A DNA stretch of 16,828 nt from positions 1 through 16,828 of the forward strand of contig CAJOQB010000023.1 in the NCBI GenBank assembly GCA_905236405.1, given 5' to 3'. This DNA comes from an uncultured Bacteroidales bacterium. Lineage in GTDB: Bacteria; Bacteroidota; Bacteroidia; Bacteroidales; P3. The first letter of the stretch is position 1. Every line of letters starts with the position of its first letter. Shown here piece after piece: positions 1-7,719 of this stretch. The notes under the pieces were generated by a model. That model was not told where the DNA came from, did not search any database, and was given only the letters and a program-made list of their open reading frames with translations. The translations under genes and the position numbers were made by a program.

Positions 1-909
1 CTGCTCAATGAGGAATGGGGAGGGTAGGGAGAGGCACAGTTTGGTGCCCATCAGGAATAAGGACTCCAGCGTGCGGACAACGGTGGTGCCAACGGCTATG
101 CGGCGGCCTGTGGAGGGGCGCAGCAGTTGCTCTATCAGGTCTTTCGTGATGATGACCTGCTCCTGATGCATGTAGTGGTCGCCAATCAGTTCGGTGGTGA
201 CGGGCTTGAAGGTGCCAGCGCCTACGTGGAGGGTGATGAACTCGGTGGCGATGCCGTGCGAACGGAGGTCGCCGAAGACACGGTCGGTGAAATGCAATCC
301 AGCGGTGGGCGCTGCCACCGAGCCCTGGTGGTGGGCGTAGACGGTCTGGTAGCGCTCGTTGTCCGACGGGTCGGCGTCGCGTCGCAGGTAGGGCGGCAGG
401 GGGATGACGCCGGCGCGGTCGATGATGTCCGACAGGGGACAATGGCCTGTCCAGCTGAGGGTCACCCGCCATGTGTTGCCCACGGCCTCGCCGCGGTGGG
501 CACTGAGGGTGACTTCGCGTCCGTCGATGTCGAGGGTGCGTTCGAGCGGGCCCTCTTTCCATTTCTTGTTGTTGCCGATGAAGCAGGTCCACTCGCACCG
601 CTCGGTCTGCGCGAAGGCGTCGACAATGGAGAGCGTCGTGGGCTCGAGGCAGAATATCTCGATGGTCGAGCCGGTGCTCTTTTGGAACAGCAGTCGTGCG
701 TGGATGACTTTCGTGTCGTTGAAGACCAGCAGGCTGTCCTGCGGCAGCAGCTCGGGCAGGTGGAAGAACTGAGTGTCAGCGATTGCCCCTTTGTTGTAGA
801 CAAGGAGTTTCGACTCGTCGCGCCGCTCGAGGGGATAGCGGGCGATGCGTTCGTCGGGCAGGGGGTAGTTGTATTGCTCGATGGCGATGTCGCGTGGATT
901 ATTCGGCAT
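1..909 (-). CDS. queA: S-adenosylmethionine:tRNA ribosyltransferase-isomerase, QueA family (3' end outside window)
   Basis: QueA transfers and isomerises the ribosyl part of SAM onto 7-aminomethyl-deazaguanine in tRNA, giving epoxyqueuosine in the cytoplasm. The frame is open from the ATG at 909 to the window edge, 303 residues, with no stop. Seen in order: YNYPLPDERIA near the N-terminus, LVFNDTKVIHARL around residue 65, LPPYLRR, YQTVYA, the signature SVAAPTAGLHFT near residue 200, TLHVGAGTFKPV, a HYMHQE histidine motif, and GTTVVRTLES near residue 275. The GLHF motif sits roughly 35 residues later than in the E. coli protein, so the middle domain is enlarged; I believe long QueA-type proteins occur in Bacteroidetes. 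The start overlaps the end of pssA by 11 bases, which suggests one transcript and coupled translation. Family assignment is firm; whether this long form has the same substrate is inferred. Confidence 0.9.
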   Translation of the reverse strand, partial: MPNNPRDIAIEQYNYPLPDERIARYPLERRDESKLLVYNKGAIADTQFFHLPELLPQDSLLVFNDTKVIHARLLFQKSTGSTIEIFCLEPTTLSIVDAFAQTERCEWTCFIGNNKKWKEGPLERTLDIDGREVTLSAHRGEAVGNTWRVTLSWTGHCPLSDIIDRAGVIPLPPYLRRDADPSDNERYQTVYAHHQGSVAAPTAGLHFTDRVFGDLRSHGIATEFITLHVGAGTFKPVTTELIGDHYMHQEQVIITKDLIEQLLRPSTGRRIAVGTTVVRTLESLFLMGTKLCLSLPSPFLIEQ

Positions 910-1648
910 GATGACTGTTTTGTGTGACAAGCGACAAGACGATATACCACAGTATGGCAAGCGGCAGGACGAGCCAGTCGAGCGTGAAGACGAATCCAAG
1001 GACGGCCAACACGACACATCCAATCAGGAAGATGTACTGCACTCGGTTGGTTCGCCACGAGAGGTCCTTGAAGTCAACCTTCAGCGAGAATATGGGCACT
1101 TCGCTGACCATCAGCACGTCGGTGACGAGGGAGACAACGATGAGTGCCACAATGAAGAGATTGTTTTCCACAAGCGGATTCCACCCACCACCGCCCTCGA
1201 CCCAGCACTGCGGATGCGGACAATCGGGAGCCAGGAAGAGTGCCACGCCCACCCATATCAATGCGTTGGCAGGGACAGGAAGTCCGATGAAACTGTGGCT
1301 TTGGCGTGTGTCGAGGTTGAACTTCGCCAGTCGGTAGGCGGCAAAGAGCGGCACCAGCAGTCCAATCCATCTCAACCAAGGAAGCTGGCTGGCTCCAAGA
1401 ACCTCGAGGAGTATCATCCCCGACGCCACGCCCGAGGTGACCACATCGGCCAGCGAGTCGAGCTCCTTGCCTAATGGCGAGGCCACTCCCAACAGCCGTG
1501 CGGCCATGCCGTCGAAGAAGTCGAGGAAGATACCGAGGCAAATAAAAAAGGCTGCTCCCTGGAGGTCTCCAGTGGCGGCATAGTAGGTGGCAACGACTCC
1601 GCAGAGCAGGTTGCCGAGGGTGATGAGATTGGGGATGCTTCTTTTCAT
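899..1648 (-). CDS. pssA: CDP-diacylglycerol--serine O-phosphatidyltransferase
   Basis: Makes phosphatidylserine from CDP-diacylglycerol and L-serine at the inner membrane, the first step to phosphatidylethanolamine. The 249-residue protein is hydrophobic with several membrane segments. It begins with the PssA-type stretch PNLITLGNLLCG (residues 6-17). The full CDP-alcohol phosphotransferase motif is present: D43, D46, G47, A50-R51, G60, D64 and D68 with exact family spacing, so the metal and substrate residues are intact. The start is the ATG at 1648, which directly precedes the family N-terminus. The stop lies inside the first codons of queA. A terminator at 1659-1697 separates it from the upstream lipoprotein gene, so it probably has its own promoter, although I found no clear one. 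Phosphatidylserine decarboxylase, a common neighbour, is not in the window. Confidence 0.93.
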   Translation of the reverse strand: MKRSIPNLITLGNLLCGVVATYYAATGDLQGAAFFICLGIFLDFFDGMAARLLGVASPLGKELDSLADVVTSGVASGMILLEVLGASQLPWLRWIGLLVPLFAAYRLAKFNLDTRQSHSFIGLPVPANALIWVGVALFLAPDCPHPQCWVEGGGGWNPLVENNLFIVALIVVSLVTDVLMVSEVPIFSLKVDFKDLSWRTNRVQYIFLIGCVVLAVLGFVFTLDWLVLPLAILWYIVLSLVTQNSHHAE

Positions 1649-1658
1649 GATGTCGTTG

Positions 1659-1697
1659 AAAAAAAGTGTAGGCGCCCCTCGAAAGAGACCCCTACAC
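1659..1697 (-). terminator. Rho-independent terminator after the lipoprotein gene
   Basis: Read on the minus strand, a 7-bp perfect stem (GTGTAGG with CCTACAC; plus-strand arms 1666-1672 and 1691-1697) is followed at once by seven T residues (A tract at 1659-1665 on the plus strand). It lies 30 bases past the lipoprotein stop codon and just before the pssA start, so it should end the lipoprotein transcript. The loop is GC-rich and 18 nt long. Confidence 0.8.
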
Positions 1698-1726
1698 GCA
1701 AAATACGTTATTTACCAGTGTGCATT

Positions 1727-3553
1727 TCAATAGAGCCGTGTGATTTCCTTGAACCCCTCGTCGTCCCAGTAGGCACGGAACTCGGTGTCGACGGCGGCCT
1801 TCTCCTTGCAGTCGTAGCTCTCGTCGCAAGCCAGCTTGAGGTTCACGAAGCAGTTGTACTTGTCGCCCAAGCGAGCATAGGCCACGGCGCGCAGGTAGTT
1901 GACATCGGTGCTTTGGTCGAGGCAGCAGTCGAGGGTGCGGATGGCGTTGCTCGTCTCGTCGTTCATCAGCTGGGCGAAGGCGAGGTTGTAGCTGCAGGTC
2001 TTGTTCTTCAGCTGTTTCTCGGCAGCCTTGTAGTCGCCACGCTTCAGGTTGAGGATGGGAAGGTTCGTCTCGGCGTCAGTGCTGCCCTGACGGATGGCCT
2101 CCTCGAAGTAGTACTTGGCAAGCGTGTAGTCTTTCTGAGCCAGACACAGCAGGCCGGTGTTGTTAAGCACGTCGGGGTTGTGGGGGTTGATTTCGCGAGC
2201 CACGTTGAGGTAACGTTCGGCTTCGGCATAGTCGCCCAAGTAGAAGCTGACGGCTCCGGCGTTGTTCCAAGCAGCCCACTCGGAAGAGTAGTTCTCGGTG
2301 GCCCACTTGTAGTATTTCAGCTTAGTCTCGTAGTTGTAGTTGATATAGGCAGCGTACATCAGCTCGTCGAAGGTCAGCTTGGCCGGATTGAGCGTGGCTT
2401 GTTTGGCCAGCTCGGGGTCGGTCTTGCGAGCCTCGGAGTAGTAGAGGGCAATCTGTGCACGGCGAAGGTTGGGGAATATCTCGTCGTTGATAATCGAGTA
2501 GGTCTGCGCCAGGTTGCGGAGCATCTGCTCGCGTTTGGTGAGGTTCTGCTGCGTCTCGACGATGTTGATGATGGCGTGTTTGTCCTGCAGGTTGCTTTCC
2601 TCGACCATCAGCACAAAGTGCACCCAGTCTTCGCCGGCGGCACGCGAGGAGATGATGATTTGTTTCTCGAGGTTGTATTTGTAGTACTCGATGTCGCGTT
2701 TGGGGACGTCGGCGCGGCTGGCCATGATGTCGAGCACCTCGTTGAGTACCCGCTTGATTTGGGCCGTGGCCACATCGGTACGGTTCTTCGACACACCGAC
2801 GTTGTTGGTCTCCTCGCCTTCGGGCGAAGCCCATCCGGTGACGGTGATTTGTTTGGGCAGACCCTCTTCGAGCATGATGCGTTTGAGGTCGGCCAGCTGG
2901 GCCTGCGAGTTGTACTTGCGGTTCTGGTAGAAGTTCCAGTCAAGGTTCGACTGCCCGTTGGGGAAATAGATGTCAGCCGTCTCGACCACGCCCTGCGTCT
3001 TGTTGTAGTTGATGGGCGAGATGGAGATGTTGCCGCGGATGTCGACCATGGCCGACGTGTTGTTCACACCGTCCGAGATGAGTACCGTGGCGAAAGCCTT
3101 GCCGTGGTCGTTCTCGATGACCTCTTCGGCAAACTTGGCTTCGTCGTCGGTGGTCGACGAGGTGTAGGCAACGGGAGTCAGCGTGACACGACCCGTCTCC
3201 ATGCCAGCCTTGAAGTCCAGCTCGTCCTGATAGGTGAAGCGTCCGCCGTTGGCGTAGCTGACGGCGATGCCCTCGCCGTTGACGTTCTCACCCTTCAGTG
3301 TGATGGGGTCGAGGGGGATGGAGCCGCCTTCCCATGTGAACACGGGTTGGAGGAACATGCAGGCATTCTTGGCAAAATACTTCTCGGGGATGGAACCCAC
3401 GAATTTCACCACCACTTTGTCGTCGCGTGTCTCAACAGGGTTGGGTGTTGCCTGATAGCGAATCTTGTTGCTCTGAGATTTCATCTTCGAGAGCCCGCTG
3501 CAACCAGTCAGCAGGATTGTGGCCAATACCAAGGCAAAAAGCGATTTCTTCAT
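1727..3553 (-). CDS. Lipoprotein with OmpA-like domain and TPR repeats
   Basis: The 608-residue protein starts with a lipoprotein signal peptide: a short charged start, a hydrophobic core and the lipobox LTGC with Cys18, so the mature protein is lipid-anchored, probably in the outer membrane. Residues about 20-185 are a region I do not recognise, rich in beta-type sequence. Residues about 188-290 resemble an OmpA-like C-terminal domain: DIYFPNGQSNLD, then ITVTGWASPEGEETNN and VSKNRTDVA, keeping the Asn and Arg of the peptidoglycan-binding helix but with Ser in place of the usual Asp of the GxxD turn. From about residue 405 TPR-like helical repeats follow (WAAWNNAGAVSFYLGDYAEA, VLNNTGLLCLAQKDYTLA and others). 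It probably links envelope and peptidoglycan or scaffolds a complex; no specific function is claimed. It has its own promoter and terminator. Confidence 0.85.
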   Translation of the reverse strand: MKKSLFALVLATILLTGCSGLSKMKSQSNKIRYQATPNPVETRDDKVVVKFVGSIPEKYFAKNACMFLQPVFTWEGGSIPLDPITLKGENVNGEGIAVSYANGGRFTYQDELDFKAGMETGRVTLTPVAYTSSTTDDEAKFAEEVIENDHGKAFATVLISDGVNNTSAMVDIRGNISISPINYNKTQGVVETADIYFPNGQSNLDWNFYQNRKYNSQAQLADLKRIMLEEGLPKQITVTGWASPEGEETNNVGVSKNRTDVATAQIKRVLNEVLDIMASRADVPKRDIEYYKYNLEKQIIISSRAAGEDWVHFVLMVEESNLQDKHAIINIVETQQNLTKREQMLRNLAQTYSIINDEIFPNLRRAQIALYYSEARKTDPELAKQATLNPAKLTFDELMYAAYINYNYETKLKYYKWATENYSSEWAAWNNAGAVSFYLGDYAEAERYLNVAREINPHNPDVLNNTGLLCLAQKDYTLAKYYFEEAIRQGSTDAETNLPILNLKRGDYKAAEKQLKNKTCSYNLAFAQLMNDETSNAIRTLDCCLDQSTDVNYLRAVAYARLGDKYNCFVNLKLACDESYDCKEKAAVDTEFRAYWDDEGFKEITRLY

Positions 3554-3691
3554 GCAAACTTTTCTTTTTTTACAATTGTGCGACCAACTGCTTATTATTA
3601 TTAATACTGTTTATTTCTTTTTCATTTACAAATAAATACACTTCGTTGCACCACCTGTTATGGCAGGTCTGTTCTTTAGTGTAACGAACTG

Positions 3692-3699
3692 CAAATATA
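3692..3699 (-). promoter_or_regulatory. Bacteroidetes -7 box upstream of the lipoprotein gene
   Basis: The minus strand reads TATATTTG, a perfect match to the Bacteroidetes -7 consensus TAnnTTTG. It lies about 140 bases before the lipoprotein ATG at 3553, leaving a long AT-rich 5' untranslated region. No good TTG -33 element is seen at the usual distance, so this is a candidate only. A small inverted repeat (ACCTG and CAGGT, 3653-3657 and 3664-3668) falls inside the leader. Confidence 0.5.
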
Positions 3700-3730
3700 C
3701 ATCTTTTTTTATAAGTGTCATTCTTTTATA

Positions 3731-3756
3731 TAAAAATGAGTGTTCTGTTACCACTC
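3731..3756 (-). terminator. Weak terminator-like hairpin at the end of the AddB-like gene
   Basis: On the minus strand GAGTG (plus 3752-3756) and CACTC (plus 3738-3742) can pair around a 9-base loop and are followed by ATTTTTAT. The stop codon of the nuclease gene lies in the loop. The stem is only 5 bp, so termination would be weak; it separates the nuclease gene from the lipoprotein promoter. Confidence 0.35.
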
Positions 3757-6693
3757 GGAGAGTTGTGCTTTGGGGCAATATGAATTGGCGACGCAATGGT
3801 TGCAAGCGCCTGAATTCTTTGCCGGATTGGCGACAAAGGGTATGTCGGGATTCAGCAGTTCTTGGCACAGTTGTGACAAGATGGGTTCGATGACGTCCAC
3901 TCCTCTGTCGTCCACATCATGCTTGTCGATGGTGGCGTGAAGCAGGTTGTCTTTCAGGTTCTGAAGAGCGTATATGCCTGGTAGAAGGTTAGAAGATTCG
4001 GCTTCCGAAGAGGTTCTTTCTGCAGCATAAATCCACAGGTAGGTCATCAGTTGGAACCATTTCTCAGGGATGCGTTTCTCTTGCAAACCCTCCATTTGCA
4101 AGTTTTTGCTGTCGGCGTTCAAGTCGCTGGGATTCACTTTGCCTGTCTTGTAGTCGACAATGCGTGTAAAAGTGCGTGGATGACCTTTTTCGTCGCAGAG
4201 GGTCAGGCGGTCGATGCGATCCATCTTGCCACCAAAGCAAACCGTGTGCCGCTGCCCGCCTACCTCGATGTCGAGCGGACGACGATACTCCTGTTCGGCG
4301 CTGAGCATGGTGAGACCTCTGAACTTCGGGTCGTGCATCAACTTGATTTCCCTCTCCAAGAACGATTTGACCATGCTTTGTGCTACAGACATCAAGAACT
4401 GGTTGCGTCCCTCCAACTGACGTCCGTGAAGGACTTTTTCTCGCATCACTTTCTCCACCAGTTGGTCGGCCTCTTTCTTGCCTTGTTCCAGTTGGTTGAT
4501 GCTGATGTGGCAGGGCGACGGAGCTTCCTCGGGGAGATAAATTTGTTGGAGTGTGTCGTGAACCAATTCGCCCAGCTCGGCGGCGTTCAAATCATCGGAC
4601 AAATCGTCGTCCTCGCGGATTCCAAGGACATTGTGGTAGTAGTATTTCAGGGGGCAGCTGATGTAGGTCGTCAAAGATGTGGGGAAGAGCCCTTGGTTGG
4701 CGTCGGTGGCTTTGGCGATGATTTTCTTCATCACTTCGGGTGTTTTCGCCACCTCGATGTCGCAATTTCTCGTCTTTCCTTTTTTGTCACCCGTCACCAC
4801 AATTCGATTGATATTGATGTGATCGAAGCAACTTTTCAGTTCTCGTTCAATTTGCAGGATGAAACGACTCGGCTCGCCTTTGCCCGAAACGTCTGTGTCG
4901 GAGCTGTACAGCAGGTTGATGTTTCGCGCCCGTTGCAACATACAGTAGAAGTGGTAGGCATAGATGGCGTCTTTTTCTTCGAAGGTGGGCAACCCGAACG
5001 CTTTCTTCAGCGTAAAGGGAATCAAGGTGCTACCGCTTCTGCCTTGAGGCAGAGTGCCTTCGTTGACAGAAAGGAGGGTGATGTTGTCGAAATCGATGTT
5101 GCGGGTTTCCAACATTCCCAATATCTGAAGTCCTTCGAGCGGTTCCCCTTTGAAGGTGACTTTGTGGCGTCGTGCCAACCGTGAGTAGATTTTCTCTAAG
5201 GTGGGCAGGTTGTTGATGAAATGGTCTTCGTTTTGTAGAGAACGGATGTATTCGACAATCTCGTGGAAGGTCATCAGCTCCTCTTGCTCCAACGTCTGTT
5301 GGTTGGTGGGTTTGGAGATTAATACAAACTGCTTTGACGACAACATAACAATCTGATGGAACGTCTCCAAGAGATGGACGGGATGACTGTCCGCCGTTTC
5401 GAAGATGGGCATGAACACCTGTTTGATTGTTCGTGCAAGGGATGCTTCTGCCGAATCAACAATCCTCAAGATGTCGTCCCAACCGAGATAGACTTTTTTC
5501 TCTGTTTGTTGTTGCTGTGCAAGTTTCTTCGAAAGGCTATTGTTGTTGTGTAGGGAGAAGAGGAACGCATCGTTTATCACGCTGGTGACATCTTGATGAT
5601 AGAAAGTGTTGTCGCGGGCGTTGCGGTAGAGCGAGAAGAGTTTGGTGGCCAATGCGTGTATGGCTGTCATCTCGAAGGGAAATCCCATCGTGACGTTGAT
5701 GCCCGTGTTTGTGGCGGGGAGCGAGTTGAGCACAGGGATCAGCAGGCTTTCGTCGGCCAAAATGATGGCGTTGCGGGTAAGGTCAACAGCTTTGTTCGAT
5801 AGTTGTTGCTCAATCAGTTGCCCAGCATATTTGGCTTGCATCAAATCGGAGGGGCAATCTATGATATTGATGGTTCGCTCCAAATTGCGATAGTTGTGTT
5901 CGAAATTGCCGATGACAGAGCCGAACATCTTTCGGTTCTCTCGTAAGAAACGACCTGCCTCTTGGTCGTCGTTCTCGAAGTAATAGGCGTCGCCGTCGAC
6001 GATGAGTCGTCCAATGCCTGCCTCGATACATTTCTTTATGATGACACTTTCGCTACGAGAGGTGACGTTGAAACCGACGAAGTAGATCTTCTGAAACTTC
6101 AATTCGTTTTTGATGCAATCGGATGACTCCGACACCTTTTCCGCCGCCATTCGGTAAGCCATTCCCGAGTAAGCTTTGTTCTGTTTCGACAGATTGGCCC
6201 TTAGTTCTGTATAATAGGTATAAAGGGAATGATAGAAGTCGAGGTAACGTTCCTGGAAATCGGAGTGAGGTTTCCCTTCGATGCTCCATTCTCCGATGCT
6301 CTTCAACTCGTAGAGATTGTCGAAGAGACCTTGAGCGTCGGCCATATAGAGATCCACTTCCGAGAAGTCGCTCAACATCACTTCGGCGGTCGAGAGGAAA
6401 TCCTCGAACGGCTCCGTCGGCTCACCTTTCGTTTCGTTTAACTTGACGTGAGTGCGGTAAAGCTCATAAAGGAGAAACTCGTGCGGTACCGTTTCGCATT
6501 TGCAAAGCGTGGAGACGATGTCGTCCATACGAAGTATCGAGGGTAGGAAAAACGGCTCTCGATGCAACGCGGTGAGTTCCTTGGTGAGGAATTGGCTGGG
6601 ACGCCAGTTGTTGAACACCACAGCTACGTCGAGCAATCCGTTTGGGTTCTCGTCGACTATCTGTTGTGCTATTTTTTGGAGAAAGGTGCTCAT
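3748..6693 (-). CDS. AddB-like PD-(D/E)XK nuclease with iron-sulfur cysteine set
   Basis: A 981-residue protein related to AddB, the nuclease subunit of AddAB-type double-strand-break repair helicase-nucleases. The C-terminal third carries a RecB-type nuclease: a GELVHDTL histidine motif near residue 700, GKMDRID with the metal-binding Asp, and VDYKTGK with D847 and K849. Four cysteines match the AddB iron-sulfur arrangement: C680 ahead of the nuclease domain, then C964, C967 and C973 (C-x2-C-x5-C) at the extreme C-terminus. The N-terminal part, starting with VAVVFNNWRPSQFL, is helicase-like but shows no Walker A motif, so it would not hydrolyse ATP itself, unlike B. subtilis AddB. A partner UvrD-type AddA subunit is expected from family knowledge but is not adjacent in this window. 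The start is the ATG at 6693, 24 bases after the nucleotidyltransferase stop, so the two are probably cotranscribed. Confidence 0.85.
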   Translation of the reverse strand: MSTFLQKIAQQIVDENPNGLLDVAVVFNNWRPSQFLTKELTALHREPFFLPSILRMDDIVSTLCKCETVPHEFLLYELYRTHVKLNETKGEPTEPFEDFLSTAEVMLSDFSEVDLYMADAQGLFDNLYELKSIGEWSIEGKPHSDFQERYLDFYHSLYTYYTELRANLSKQNKAYSGMAYRMAAEKVSESSDCIKNELKFQKIYFVGFNVTSRSESVIIKKCIEAGIGRLIVDGDAYYFENDDQEAGRFLRENRKMFGSVIGNFEHNYRNLERTINIIDCPSDLMQAKYAGQLIEQQLSNKAVDLTRNAIILADESLLIPVLNSLPATNTGINVTMGFPFEMTAIHALATKLFSLYRNARDNTFYHQDVTSVINDAFLFSLHNNNSLSKKLAQQQQTEKKVYLGWDDILRIVDSAEASLARTIKQVFMPIFETADSHPVHLLETFHQIVMLSSKQFVLISKPTNQQTLEQEELMTFHEIVEYIRSLQNEDHFINNLPTLEKIYSRLARRHKVTFKGEPLEGLQILGMLETRNIDFDNITLLSVNEGTLPQGRSGSTLIPFTLKKAFGLPTFEEKDAIYAYHFYCMLQRARNINLLYSSDTDVSGKGEPSRFILQIERELKSCFDHININRIVVTGDKKGKTRNCDIEVAKTPEVMKKIIAKATDANQGLFPTSLTTYISCPLKYYYHNVLGIREDDDLSDDLNAAELGELVHDTLQQIYLPEEAPSPCHISINQLEQGKKEADQLVEKVMREKVLHGRQLEGRNQFLMSVAQSMVKSFLEREIKLMHDPKFRGLTMLSAEQEYRRPLDIEVGGQRHTVCFGGKMDRIDRLTLCDEKGHPRTFTRIVDYKTGKVNPSDLNADSKNLQMEGLQEKRIPEKWFQLMTYLWIYAAERTSSEAESSNLLPGIYALQNLKDNLLHATIDKHDVDDRGVDVIEPILSQLCQELLNPDIPFVANPAKNSGACNHCVANSYCPKAQLSEW

Positions 6694-6717
6694 AAAGAAA
6701 GCAAGTAGTGTTGTTTG

Positions 6718-7458
6718 TCAAATGTCTTGTCGAGTGCGACGGAGCATTTCGCTTGCGTGAGTGATTGTCTCGGGCTTCCCCACATCGAGCCACTCGTTGG
6801 CGTCGTGTTCAAAGCAGGTGATGGTTTCGCGGTTGGACAAACGCAGATATTCGGGGATGATGGGGTAGGGGGAGGTCGCTTTTGGCAGCATTTTGAGCAA
6901 TAGAGGATTAATTAAAGCGATACCGCTGAACGCCAGGTGTTGGAAACGCGAGGGGTCGGTTTGAGCAGGAAGGGTCTCTCCCGTATGGGTGTTCGTCCAT
7001 CCTTTCAATCTGTCTTCGCTGTCGACGAGAAGGAGACGGGAAGTGCGACGATTGCTGACGGCCAAAGTGGCCAATGCGTTGTTGCGATTATGAAAATCGA
7101 AAAGACAATCATAGTCAATCGCATCGAGCACGTCGACGTTGTGAATAAGGATATTATGCTCGCCGCCGAACAAGGGTTCGGCATGTTTCAATCCGCCGCC
7201 GGTGTCGAGCAGTTGTTGGCTCTCGTCGGAAATCAGCACTTCCACACCCCAATCGCGTTCTTGGATGTACTTTGTCATTAGGTCGGCAAAATGATGCACA
7301 TTAACCACAATACGTTGGGCATGAAGCTGTTCCATTTTCTCGATGGTGATTTCGAGCAACGTCTTTCCGTCGACTTCCACCAACGCTTTGGGTTTGTGGT
7401 CGGTCAATGGCTTGAGTCGGGTGCCCAATCCTGCCGCAGGGATAAATGCTTCTATCAT
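6718..7458 (-). CDS. Sugar-phosphate nucleotidylyltransferase, MurU/HddC-like
   Basis: Transfers a nucleotide monophosphate to a sugar 1-phosphate in the cytoplasm. The 246-residue protein opens with the family signature AAGLGTRLKPLTDHKPKAL (G-x-G-T-R at 10-14 and the P-K pair near 23), then LLDTGGGLKHA, an Asp in HNVDVLD for the metal, and WLDVGKPET near the C-terminus. Length and lack of extra domains resemble MurU (UDP-N-acetylmuramate recycling) and HddC-type enzymes rather than RmlA, which is about 290 residues with a GGSGTRL start. The sugar cannot be set from sequence. MurU usually works with the kinase AmgK, which is not seen here. It is the first gene of the minus-strand unit leaving the divergent intergenic region, with the AddB-like gene after it. 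Confidence 0.85.
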   Translation of the reverse strand: MIEAFIPAAGLGTRLKPLTDHKPKALVEVDGKTLLEITIEKMEQLHAQRIVVNVHHFADLMTKYIQERDWGVEVLISDESQQLLDTGGGLKHAEPLFGGEHNILIHNVDVLDAIDYDCLFDFHNRNNALATLAVSNRRTSRLLLVDSEDRLKGWTNTHTGETLPAQTDPSRFQHLAFSGIALINPLLLKMLPKATSPYPIIPEYLRLSNRETITCFEHDANEWLDVGKPETITHASEMLRRTRQDI

Positions 7459-7530
7459 ACAATTGTTAAATTGTGTTTGTTAACGAATGAAAAACGATTA
7501 TATTGTTGGCTGAATAAATTTGTTTTTTAA

Positions 7531-7585
7531 AGTTAGTGTTAAGTTAGACTTAGGTTAGAGTTAGGTCAGAGTTACATCAGAGTTG
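7531..7585. repeat. Five-copy degenerate 11-bp tandem repeat
   Basis: Five back-to-back 11-base units can be read: AGTTAGTGTTA, AGTTAGACTTA, GGTTAGAGTTA, GGTCAGAGTTA and CATCAGAGTTG. The consensus is about RGTTAGAGTTA. The period equals roughly one helical turn, so the same face of the DNA would be repeated, as in regulator-binding arrays. It lies about 107-161 bases upstream of the -33 element of the export operon. Function is unknown. Confidence 0.75.
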
Positions 7586-7626
7586 GAATTTCATTTTTTG
7601 CCTCTCAATTTTGTACTCCGATAGGA

Positions 7627-7661
7627 CCCTTTTTCGCGAGGTTGTTGTATGACAAAAAGGG
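7627..7661. repeat. 8-bp inverted repeat upstream of the export promoter
   Basis: CCCTTTTT (7627-7634) and AAAAAGGG (7654-7661) are perfect complements around a 19-base loop. It sits about 30 bases upstream of the -33 element and could be an operator or a weak hairpin; neither is shown. Confidence 0.45.
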
Positions 7662-7691
7662 AAAAATACGGAAGAAAAGAGAAAAAAATGA

Positions 7692-7719
7692 TTGGGGAAA
7701 CAATTATTTTGTATCTTTG
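7692..7719 (+). promoter_or_regulatory. Bacteroidetes-type promoter of the polysaccharide operon
   Basis: TATCTTTG at 7712-7719 matches the -7 consensus TAnnTTTG, and TTG at 7692-7694 lies 17 bases upstream, as expected for the -33 element. Transcription should begin near 7726, giving a leader of about 98 bases before the export gene. One arm of a distant 9-bp inverted repeat (AACAATTAT, 7699-7707) lies in the spacer. Confidence 0.7.

Noticed and set aside
127..927. Open frame of 266 codons on the plus strand across queA
   Set aside because: The minus-strand frame carries all QueA signatures; this frame has none.
1699..1710. TATTTTG on the minus strand as a pssA promoter
   Set aside because: It is one base short of TAnnTTTG, has no TTG -33 element, and would place the terminator directly in the leader.
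1718..3604. Open frame of 628 codons on the plus strand across the lipoprotein gene
   Set aside because: It mirrors the lipoprotein codons in GC-rich DNA, has a Val/Leu/Gly-heavy composition, and shows no domain or promoter. The minus-strand frame has a lipobox and domains.
4775..4800. Walker A-like GDKKGKT in the AddB-like protein
   Set aside because: It has three, not four, residues between G and GKT and lies outside the N-terminal helicase region where a real P-loop would be.
4051..5184. Open frame of 377 codons on the plus strand inside the AddB-like gene
   Set aside because: Antisense shadow with no recognisable motif; the opposite strand codes for intact nuclease motifs.
6718..7458. 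The nucleotidyltransferase as the missing RmlA
   Set aside because: It is 246 residues with an AAGLGTRL start, as in MurU/HddC, and is divergent from the rhamnose genes; RmlA is longer with a GGSGTRL start.
7515..7522. TAAATTTG as a second promoter of the export operon
   Set aside because: The -7 match is good but no -33 element lies at the right distance, and AT-rich DNA gives such matches by chance.
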